A stretch of DNA of 64,000 nucleotides from Methylobacterium sp. E-005 (GTDB lineage Bacteria; Pseudomonadota; Alphaproteobacteria; Rhizobiales; Beijerinckiaceae), in assembly GCF_022829725.1 (NCBI RefSeq), contig NZ_JAKSYG010000073.1:1-64000 (forward strand). The letters run 5' to 3'. Below the pieces are notes generated by a model. That model was not told the origin of the DNA and did no database searches. It worked only from the letters and a program-made list of their open reading frames with translations. Positions within the stretch are counted from its first letter, which is position 1. Each line of letters begins with the position of its first letter. Positions 57,947 through 64,000 of the stretch are shown piece after piece. The position numbers were made by a program, and so were the translations under genes.

Positions 57947-58420
57947 ATGCTGCCCGAATTGCGCGTGCTCTATTTCGAGGATCTCGAGGTCGGGCTGTCG
58001 GAGACCCTGTCGAAGACCATCGCGTCTTCGGACGTGGTGGGCTTCGCCGAGATCACCGGCGACCGCAACCCGATCCACCTGTCCGAACACTTCGCCGCGC
58101 GCACGCCCTTCGGCACCCGCATCGCCCACGGCCTCTACACCGCCGGGCTGATCTCGGCGGTGCTCGGCACCCGCCTCCCGGGGCCTGGGGCGGTCTACAT
58201 CTCGCAGACCCTCAACTTCCGCGCGCCGGTGCGGATCGGCGACGTCGTGGAGGTCACCGTGACGGTCGCCGAACTGATGCCCGAGCGGCGGCGGGCGCGG
58301 CTCGCCTGCCAATGCTCGGTGGCGGGGGAGACCGTCCTCGACGGCGAGGCGCTGGTGAAGGTGCCGACCAGGGCCGAGGCCGACCCGCTCGCCAGCCGCA
58401 CCGAGCGCCAGCAGGGCTGA
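57947..58420 (+). CDS. MaoC-like (R)-specific enoyl-CoA hydratase
   Basis: A 157-residue hot-dog fold enzyme. The hydratase 2 motif is clear: FAEITGDRNPIHLSEHFA with Asp and His as the catalytic pair, then FGTRIAHGLYTAGLISAVLG and YISQTLNFRAPVRIGDVVEV. PhaJ and CroR enzymes of this type hydrate crotonyl-CoA to (R)-3-hydroxybutyryl-CoA, serving polyhydroxyalkanoate synthesis or the ethylmalonyl-CoA pathway; which of these is not decidable here. GGAGG lies 11 bases before ATG 57947. It overlaps the next gene's start region closely, pointing to one transcript. Confidence 0.88.
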   Translation: MLPELRVLYFEDLEVGLSETLSKTIASSDVVGFAEITGDRNPIHLSEHFAARTPFGTRIAHGLYTAGLISAVLGTRLPGPGAVYISQTLNFRAPVRIGDVVEVTVTVAELMPERRRARLACQCSVAGETVLDGEALVKVPTRAEADPLASRTERQQG

Positions 58421-58421
58421 G

Positions 58422-59252
58422 GTGAATTCCGTCCCGGAGACGGTCACCGACCCGGACGACCCGCGCCTCGAACCCTATACCCGGATGCGCGAGCGCGACC
58501 TCGTGGGCCGCGCCGGGCGCTTCATCGCCGAGGGCGAGGTGACCCTGCGGCTGCTGCTCGGCCCGCGCAGCCGCTTCCGCGCCGAGTCGATCCTGCTCCT
58601 GCCGGAACGGTGGCCGGGCCTCGCCGCAACCATTGCCGCCTGCCCGGCGCCACCGCCGGTCTTCCTCGCCACCCGCGCCGTGATGAGCGCCGTGGCGGGC
58701 TTCCCGATCCACCGCGGCGTGCTGGCGGTCGGCCTGCGCGGACCGGAGCTGGACGCGGCGGCGCTGGTACCGCCGGCGCCCGCACCGGCCCTGGTGCTCG
58801 CGCTCGCGGGCTTGACCAACCACGACAATGTCGGCGCCGCCTTCCGCAACGCCGCCGCCTTCGGGGCGGATGGAGTTCTGCTCGACGCGGCGAGTTGCGA
58901 TCCGCTCTACCGCAAGAGCATCCGGGTCTCGGCCGGCGCGGCGCTGATCCAGCCCTTCGCGCGGCTCGCGGCGGACCAGGACTGGCTGCGGTTCTCCGAA
59001 TCGCTCGACCTCCAGGCGCTGGCGCTCAGCCCGGGCGCAACCGAGACCCTGGAGGACCGCGCCGCACCCGCGCGGGCGCTCCTGATCCTGGGGACGGAGG
59101 GGCCCGGCCTCGCCGCGGCGTTCCTCGCCCGGGCGCGGCCAATCCGCATCCCGATGGCGACGGGCTTTGATTCCCTCAACGTCGCCACCGCGGCTGGAAT
59201 CGCCCTCCACACGATCGCACGCGGCCAGGGACGCCTCGACCGCAGACGATAA
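58422..59252 (+). CDS. TrmH/SpoU family RNA methyltransferase
   Basis: A 276-residue SAM-dependent RNA 2'-O-methyltransferase. The N-terminal substrate-binding part (RAGRFIAEGEVTLRLLLG) precedes the knotted SPOUT domain with LAGLTNHDNVGAAFRNAAAFGADGVLLDAASCDPLYRKSIRVSAGA (motif 1 with Asn-Asp-Asn-Val-Gly), ILGTEGPGLAAAF and IPMATGFDSLNVATAAGIAL (motif 3). Target may be a tRNA or 23S rRNA ribose. GTG start follows the MaoC stop by a single base, so coupling is likely. Confidence 0.9.
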   Translation: MNSVPETVTDPDDPRLEPYTRMRERDLVGRAGRFIAEGEVTLRLLLGPRSRFRAESILLLPERWPGLAATIAACPAPPPVFLATRAVMSAVAGFPIHRGVLAVGLRGPELDAAALVPPAPAPALVLALAGLTNHDNVGAAFRNAAAFGADGVLLDAASCDPLYRKSIRVSAGAALIQPFARLAADQDWLRFSESLDLQALALSPGATETLEDRAAPARALLILGTEGPGLAAAFLARARPIRIPMATGFDSLNVATAAGIALHTIARGQGRLDRRR

Positions 59253-59458
59253 GTCCTGAGTGGGGACGGCGCACCCAAGGCCCAGGTTTCACCCCGTTCA
59301 GGACGTGGCTCTAATCTTTGGTTGCAAGAGATCGGGCCACACAACCACAGAAGATAGAAATATCAATCCGCCGCCCGAGTTTCTGCGGTCGCATAGAAGG
59401 AAACGTAAGATTCCTATGGTCTATCCGGCGCAAGTACCCAAACCCGCCGGGTCGGACC

Positions 59459-60082
59459 GTGAGATTATCGAGCCATGTCGCGCCCCGTTGGCTGAGGCCG
59501 CCGCATCCTGTTGCACGGCTGTTCCGTGAGCGGAGCGGTGCGACGGCGGTCGAGTTCGGCCTCGTTGCGCTGCCCTTCATCGCCCTGATCGGGGCCTGCC
59601 TGGAGAATGGCCTGGTCGCCTGGGAGCAGGAGATCCTGCAACAGGCCGTCGTCGAGGCCGGGCGCCAGATCTACACGGGCTCCTTCCAGACAGCGAATTC
59701 CGGCACGACTGACCCCGCGACGCTGATCGGCCGGTTCCGGACCGCGCTCTGCACGCAGCCGAGCGGCGCCGCGCGGGTGACGATCTTCACCTGCGCCAAC
59801 GTCCGCGTCAGCATCACGACGGCCTCCAGCTATGCGGGCGCCACGACGGTCTCCCCCGTCGCCATCAACAGCAGCAACGTCAGCGACTGGAACCCGAAGT
59901 TCCAGAGCTACACCTGCGGGGGCGCCTCGGCGATCATGGTGGTTCAGGCCGCCGTGGACGTCCCGGTCTTCTTCCCGTTTCTGGGCGCGGCAACGGCAAA
60001 CCTGCCCAACAGGCGGCGCGCGCTTCGGGCCGCCACCGTCTTCAAGATCGAACCCTACACCACCCAGTCCGTCTGCTCGTGA
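59459..60082 (+). CDS. TadE-like pilus-associated protein 1
   Basis: About 207 residues from GTG 59459 (the frame opens further upstream at 59318 without support). The TadE signature is SGATAVEFGLVALPFIALIGACLENGLVAWEQEILQQAVVEAGRQIYTG, given here by the landmarks SGATAVEFGLVALPF and EQEILQQAVVEAGRQIY: one N-terminal membrane helix after a basic stretch with the Glu five residues in, like pseudopilins. The rest is exported, with cysteines in TALCTQPS and FTCANV. The gene leads a three-gene group with coupled starts. The upstream 60-100 bases are AT-rich. Confidence 0.8.
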   Translation: MRLSSHVAPRWLRPPHPVARLFRERSGATAVEFGLVALPFIALIGACLENGLVAWEQEILQQAVVEAGRQIYTGSFQTANSGTTDPATLIGRFRTALCTQPSGAARVTIFTCANVRVSITTASSYAGATTVSPVAINSSNVSDWNPKFQSYTCGGASAIMVVQAAVDVPVFFPFLGAATANLPNRRRALRAATVFKIEPYTTQSVCS

Positions 60083-60693
60083 TGATGGCCCCCGCGACAC
60101 GTCTGAGACGTTGGATCGGCGACCGGCGCGGCGTCGCGGCCGTGGAGTTCGCCCTCGTCCTTCCGATCCTCATCGTCATCTATTTCGGCACCGTCGAATT
60201 GACCCGCATCCTCGATGCGAACCGCAAGCTGACACTGTTCGCACGGACGCTCGGCGACCGTTCGGGGCGCGCGGACAACCCGAAGCCCTCGGCCGCCGAC
60301 ATGGCGGGGATCGCCAGCGCCGCGACCGCGATCCTTCGGCCGCTGGACGCCTCGGGCCTCCAGATCGTCGTCAACGCCATGGGCGTTCTCTCCTACAACG
60401 GCGCGTTCTACGGCGGTGTCTGTTCCAGCTGGGCCCAGAACGCGACCCAGCGACCGCCAAAGCAGATCAACGGGACGAACGGCCTACCGGCCACGCCAGC
60501 GGCCTATCAGTTCAACGGAGCCCGCTACATCCTGGCGGAGGTCTCGATGGCCTACACGCCGATCATCGGGAGCGCGCTCTACCGCTGGATCTTCGGATCC
60601 CAGGGTCTGGTCTTCACGCGACAGATCCCGTGGTCGGAGCGAACCATCAACGAGATCGTCATGCCGGGCGGCATCATCTGCCCGACCTACTGA
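60079..60693 (+). CDS. TadE-like pilus-associated protein 2
   Basis: About 204 residues. RRGVAAVEFALVLPILIVIYFGTVELTRILDANRKLTLFARTLGD contains the TadE helix, with the Glu of VEFALVLPIL at the usual position and the following long amphipathic helix. The exported part has CSSW and ICPTY cysteines. Starts overlap the previous stop (GTG 60079, ATG 60082 or 60085), so translation is coupled. TadE-like proteins assemble at the Flp/Tad pilus base in the envelope; the Tad core ATPase and secretin genes are not in this window. Confidence 0.82.
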   Translation: MMMAPATRLRRWIGDRRGVAAVEFALVLPILIVIYFGTVELTRILDANRKLTLFARTLGDRSGRADNPKPSAADMAGIASAATAILRPLDASGLQIVVNAMGVLSYNGAFYGGVCSSWAQNATQRPPKQINGTNGLPATPAAYQFNGARYILAEVSMAYTPIIGSALYRWIFGSQGLVFTRQIPWSERTINEIVMPGGIICPTY

Positions 60694-60783
60694 AGCGCTC
60701 TCCGCCGGAATGGCCGCCGGTTCGGCGCAAGAGCGCGTCACACCCCAAAAATTCAGAGTCTTGGCCGATTGCAGGAAGATACC

Positions 60784-62100
60784 ATGTCGCCGTTTCCTGA
60801 ACGCGCCATCCGCTTCCTCCGCGCGCACGCGCGGCGTTACAGGCGTGCGCGCTCCGGCCAGGTCGCGGTGACCCTCGCCCTCGTGGCGATGCCGATCCTG
60901 TTCGCCTCGGCCGCAGCCATCGATTACGGCCGGCGCAACGCCGCGAAGGCCCGGCTCGACGCCGCCCTCGACGGGGCCGTCCTCGCGGTCATGTCCCAGA
61001 AGACCAACACCATCACGTCGACCAATCTCCAGAATATGGAGACGCAGTTCCGCACGGAGGCCGCCAAAGTACCCGGTGTGACCGTCACCTCCTTCAATCC
61101 TGGGACCCCGATCAACGGAACCTCGACCGTAAGCCTGACGGCGAGCTACACGGCCACCGTGAAGACCAGTCTGGCCTCCATGATGAAGGTCGCCAGCATG
61201 AACATCGGCGCGAGCGCGTCCAGTACCCGCAATCTCTTTCAATACATCAACTTTTACCTGCTGCTGGACAATTCCCCGTCGATGGGGCTCGCGGCAACCG
61301 ATACCGATGTCAACAACATGAAGAACGCGACGCCCGACCGCTGCGCCTTCGCCTGTCACGAACACACCTACGACAGCCAGGGCAATGTAACCGGCGACAA
61401 CCTGAACGACTATTATCACATCGCCCAGAAGAACAACATCAAGCTGCGTATCCAGGTCCTGCGGGATGCGGTCTCCGCGCTGGTCGATCAGGCCAATGCC
61501 AGCATGTCGCTGAGTCAGCAATTCCAGATGGAGATGTGGACCTTCAACGACTCCACGACGCAGACGCGTTTGCAGGCCATGACCCCGACCTTGAGCCAGA
61601 TCAAAACAGCGGCAGCCAACATCGACATCGCCTACGCGTATTACAATCAGTCCGACAATCAGACCGATTTCGAACGCGCCATCGCGAAGATGAACGCGGC
61701 GATCCCAGCCAGCGGCATCGGGACGTCATCCGCATCACCGATCCGGCTCCTGTTCCTCGTGACCGACGGCGTGGAAGATACTGGCGGCACCGTCACGAAT
61801 CAGAGTGCGGGGTTCCAGATCAGCGGCAATCGCTTCATCGGCCCATTCAGCCCGTCGACCTGCAACGCGTTGAAGAGTAACAACGTCCGTATCGGCATCG
61901 TCTACACGCAGTATCTGCCAATCTACGACAATCCCTTCTATAACGCCTATGTCCAACCCTACGAGAACCAGATCGGACCGATGCTGAAAGCCTGCGCGTC
62001 GGACGGCCTGTACTTTCCCGTCGCCTCCGGCGGCGATATCACGGCCGCCATGCTCCAGCTCTTCTCGACCGCCGTCGCGTCCGTCCGACTCAGCAATTGA
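60784..62100 (+). CDS. TadG-like protein with von Willebrand A domain
   Basis: A 438-residue exported membrane-anchored protein. After basic residues comes SGQVAVTLALVAMPILFASAAAIDYGRRNAAKARLDAALDGAVLAV, the TadG/TadE_N pattern. The vWA domain starts with FYLLLDNSPSMGLAATD, where DNSPS is the MIDAS metal motif DxSxS, and has LLFLVTDGVEDTGG with the second aspartate. AGGAAG precedes ATG 60784. In this gene and near 61240-61700 the third positions are less GC biased than in the rest of the window, so it may have a different origin. Probable role in pilus or surface adhesion. Confidence 0.82.
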   Translation: MSPFPERAIRFLRAHARRYRRARSGQVAVTLALVAMPILFASAAAIDYGRRNAAKARLDAALDGAVLAVMSQKTNTITSTNLQNMETQFRTEAAKVPGVTVTSFNPGTPINGTSTVSLTASYTATVKTSLASMMKVASMNIGASASSTRNLFQYINFYLLLDNSPSMGLAATDTDVNNMKNATPDRCAFACHEHTYDSQGNVTGDNLNDYYHIAQKNNIKLRIQVLRDAVSALVDQANASMSLSQQFQMEMWTFNDSTTQTRLQAMTPTLSQIKTAAANIDIAYAYYNQSDNQTDFERAIAKMNAAIPASGIGTSSASPIRLLFLVTDGVEDTGGTVTNQSAGFQISGNRFIGPFSPSTCNALKSNNVRIGIVYTQYLPIYDNPFYNAYVQPYENQIGPMLKACASDGLYFPVASGGDITAAMLQLFSTAVASVRLSN

Positions 62101-62241
62101 TCGCCGGGAGGCCGATCCGTCTCGGGCCCTCCCATACGCGGATGGCCGACGAAACGAGCGACGGGTCGCGCACCCTGGTCCCGCACGCCAGACGGGCACG
62201 TATTCACGCACAGGGACTTGATGCTGGCCATCCACGCCGGC

Positions 62242-63126
62242 TCACGCCGCCCGGGCATCGGCAGCCGGCTTCGGCAGCAGCGCCATGAGCGCCGTCAGCG
62301 GCGCGCTCGCCTCTCCGGACCAGACGAGATGCGTGCGATTGCGGCGCAGGCGCTCAGGCAGCGGATGGCGCTGCACCGCATCGCTCAGGACGGCATGGTC
62401 GAGCATCTCGCCCGGCACGATCGCCGCTCCGGTGCCGGCCGCCACGCAGGCTACGATGGCGTGGTAGGAATTCATCTCGAGCACCCGCTCGGGCGATGCG
62501 CCCTCCCCTGCCAGCCACGCGACGAGGTGGGCGCGATAGGAGCAGCCCTGCGGAAAGGCCACCACGGTCCGCCCGCCCAGCGCGACCGCCTCACGGATCG
62601 TCGTCACCCCCTTGCCGGTGATCAGGACCAGTTCCTCGTCGAAGGCGGGGATCGACGAGAGGCTTCGACGCTCGAACGGCTCTGACACGAAGGCGGCCTC
62701 GATCTCGAACCGGTCGAGTTGGCGCAGCAGCGCCTGCGTCGTGCCGGTCTGCAACGCGATGGCGACGTCCGGATACCGGGCGTAGAACGCCGACAGGATC
62801 GGCGGCAGCCTCGCGCCGGCGGCGCTCTCCAGGGAGCCGAGGCGGAGCACGCCCCGCACGGTCCCGCCGCGCAGATCCCGCTCGGCCTCGTCGGCCATCT
62901 GCAGCAGCTTTTCAGCATGGCCGAGCAAAACACGCCCCGCCTCCGTCAGGGTGAGGCTGCGCCCCTGTCGGCGGAACAGCGCGACCCCAAGCCGCTCCTC
63001 GAACTGCTTGATCCGAGTCGTCACGTTGGAGGGCACCCGGTGCAGCTGCGCCGCAGCCCGCGTCACCCCGCCTTCCCGCACGACGCAGCGGAAAATGTGC
63101 AGGTCGTCCAGGTCGATCATTCTCAT
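62242..63126 (-). CDS. LysR family transcriptional regulator
   Basis: A 294-residue LysR regulator. The helix-turn-helix is DLDDLHIFRCVVREGGVTRAAAQLHRVPSNVTTRIKQFEERLGVALFRRQGRSLTLTEAG, abbreviated here as GGVTRAAAQLHRVPSNVT with RRQGRSLTLTEAG, followed by the ligand-binding domain (LRLGSLESAAGARLPPIL, ELVLITGKGVTTI, AAGTGAAIVPGEML). Divergent from the MFS gene at 67 bases, the typical LysR-target arrangement; it probably controls that gene in response to a small molecule. The region between holds a 22-bp palindrome. Confidence 0.92.
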   Translation of the reverse strand: MRMIDLDDLHIFRCVVREGGVTRAAAQLHRVPSNVTTRIKQFEERLGVALFRRQGRSLTLTEAGRVLLGHAEKLLQMADEAERDLRGGTVRGVLRLGSLESAAGARLPPILSAFYARYPDVAIALQTGTTQALLRQLDRFEIEAAFVSEPFERRSLSSIPAFDEELVLITGKGVTTIREAVALGGRTVVAFPQGCSYRAHLVAWLAGEGASPERVLEMNSYHAIVACVAAGTGAAIVPGEMLDHAVLSDAVQRHPLPERLRRNRTHLVWSGEASAPLTALMALLPKPAADARAA

Positions 63127-63159
63127 TGCGAGAACGATACATCACGAGAATTCATTTTC

Positions 63160-63181
63160 CAACACGGACCGGTCCGTGTTG
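63160..63181. promoter_or_regulatory. 22-bp perfect palindrome between LysR and MFS genes
   Basis: Half-site CAACACGGACC is followed by its exact reverse complement GGTCCGTGTTG with no gap. It begins 34 bases after the LysR start and ends 12 bases before the MFS ATG, so a bound protein would block the MFS gene. Such gapless dyads are more usual for TetR-type operators than for LysR boxes (T-N11-A); no TetR gene lies in the window. Confidence 0.7.
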
Positions 63182-63192
63182 AACCGGGCACC

Positions 63193-64000
63193 ATGAAAAC
63201 GAAGCCTCCCACCGCAGATCCGCAGGGCACGATCCGGCCGATCGTAGCCTCCGGCCTCGTCGCCCTGGCGGCCGCCATGGGGATCGGCCGTTTTGCCTTC
63301 ACGCCGCTCCTGCCGCTGATGGTGCGCGACGGCTCTTTGAGCCCGGCGACCGGTGCGGCATGGGCGGCGGTGAATTACGGTGGCTATCTTCTCGGTGCCC
63401 TGACCGCCTCGCGGTTCGCGGGCGACCCGCGGCGCGGCCTGCTTCTGAGCCTGCTCGGGGTGGCGCTGACGACGCTGGCGACGGCAACGGTCGATGCCGG
63501 GACGATCCCGCTGCTCGGCCTCGGACTGCGCGGCGCCGCCGGGGTGTTCAGCGCCTGGGCGCTGGTTTGCGCGAGCGGCTGGTGCCTCGCCGAACTGGCC
63601 CGGCGGCAGGCCGGACAGGCGGGGGCCTGGATCTATACGGGCGTCGGGCTCGGCATCGCCCTCGCCGGACTGCTGACGTGGCTTGGGGGACGCCAGCCGG
63701 CGCATTGGCTGTGGCTGGAGTTGGGCGTGGTCGCCGGCTCAGGCGCCCTGTTCGTCGGGTCGCAATCCTCCGGGCGATCCGCAGGCGCCGACACGCGGCC
63801 GGCCCGTGTCGCCGAACGCGAGGCCGCCTCCGTCGCGCCGCTCTCACGGGGGCGGGAGCTTGCCCTGGTGGTCTGCTATGGAACCTTCGGGTTCGGCTAC
63901 ATCGTCCCGGCGACGTTCCTCCCCACCATGGCCCGGGCGCTGGCCCCCGATCCCCTGGTCTTCGGGCTGACCTGGCCGCTCTTCGGCCTCGCGGCCGCCC
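63193..64000 (+). CDS. YbfB/YjiJ family MFS transporter, N-terminal part
   Basis: The first 269 codons; the gene continues beyond the window. IVASGLVALAAAMGIGRFAFTPLLPLM, YGGYLLGALTASRFAG, GLGLRGAAGVFSAWALVCASGW and the IYTGVGLGIALAG helix match the YbfB/YjiJ family of major-facilitator exporters with unknown substrate. Divergent LysR regulator and the palindrome directly upstream suggest tight control. The ATG at 63193 has a weak ribosome site (ACCGGG). Confidence 0.88.
   Translation, partial: MKTKPPTADPQGTIRPIVASGLVALAAAMGIGRFAFTPLLPLMVRDGSLSPATGAAWAAVNYGGYLLGALTASRFAGDPRRGLLLSLLGVALTTLATATVDAGTIPLLGLGLRGAAGVFSAWALVCASGWCLAELARRQAGQAGAWIYTGVGLGIALAGLLTWLGGRQPAHWLWLELGVVAGSGALFVGSQSSGRSAGADTRPARVAEREAASVAPLSRGRELALVVCYGTFGFGYIVPATFLPTMARALAPDPLVFGLTWPLFGLAAA

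Noticed and set aside
1..64000. CRISPR arrays, tRNA or rRNA genes, insertion sequences, prophage or integrative elements
   Set aside because: I saw no regularly spaced direct repeats, no cloverleaf or rRNA sequence, and no transposase, integrase or phage structural proteins on either strand.

Overview
The window looks like a chromosomal piece of a pink-pigmented facultative methylotroph of the genus Methylobacterium (or its segregate Methylorubrum). GC content is very high, codon third positions are almost all G or C, and two serine-cycle genes (sga for serine-glyoxylate aminotransferase and hprA for hydroxypyruvate reductase) lie next to each other with family-typical lengths. A class I polyhydroxyalkanoate synthase, PmtA, homospermidine synthase and a Caulobacter-type CtrA/SciP/FlbD flagellar circuit all fit an alphaproteobacterium of the Hyphomicrobiales. 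Genus assignment is inference from gene content.

Layout. 1-9.1 kb: the end of a polysaccharide export gene, two orphan solute-binding proteins, a GNAT acetyltransferase, a small tyrosine phosphatase, NADH dehydrogenase II, a zeta-class GST, moaB and an amino-acid permease. 9.1-13.8 kb: a perfect 16-bp parS-type palindrome directly upstream of a radical SAM gene, then rnhB, a group-4 glycosyltransferase and an LpxH-like phosphatase. 14.2-20.2 kb: sga-hprA, followed abruptly by a 5'-truncated peptide ABC ATPase, its intact partner and a gamma-glutamyltransferase; a GC-rich dispersed repeat sits at the junction. 20.4-36.1 kb: prfB with a complete programmed +1 frameshift site, small secreted proteins, an AlaC-type aminotransferase, phaC, a FadL-type porin, bioB, an orphan histidine kinase, a TVP38 protein, pmtA and mnmA.

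36.3-53.1 kb is a motility region. fliK-flgD lie behind a good sigma-54 promoter. sciP is followed by fliF-fliG-fliH-fliN-flbD behind a near-consensus CtrA box. fliP is translationally coupled to a flippase-like membrane gene. A 1.1-kb-residue TPR protein has its own CtrA-like box. A KpsE-type polysaccharide export protein is embedded here. CtrA would turn on fliF-flbD, SciP would restrain CtrA, and FlbD would then drive sigma-54 promoters such as the one before fliK.

53.2-64 kb: homospermidine synthase, an outer-membrane transporter-like protein, a phosphoesterase, a small CDF-like protein, a MaoC hydratase, a TrmH-type methyltransferase, a TadE/TadE/TadG-like pilus-associated trio, and a LysR regulator divergent from a YbfB-type MFS gene with a 22-bp perfect palindrome between them.

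Dispersed GC-rich hairpin repeats of at least four families fill many intergenic gaps. One family begins within about 15 bases of the stop codon of minus-strand genes and even encodes the end of RNase HII. I found no rRNA, tRNA, CRISPR array, insertion sequence or prophage. No novel defence or biosynthetic system could be supported; the strongest unusual items are the parS site, the truncated ABC gene at the serine-cycle junction, the CtrA box before the giant TPR gene, and the stop-codon-associated repeats.
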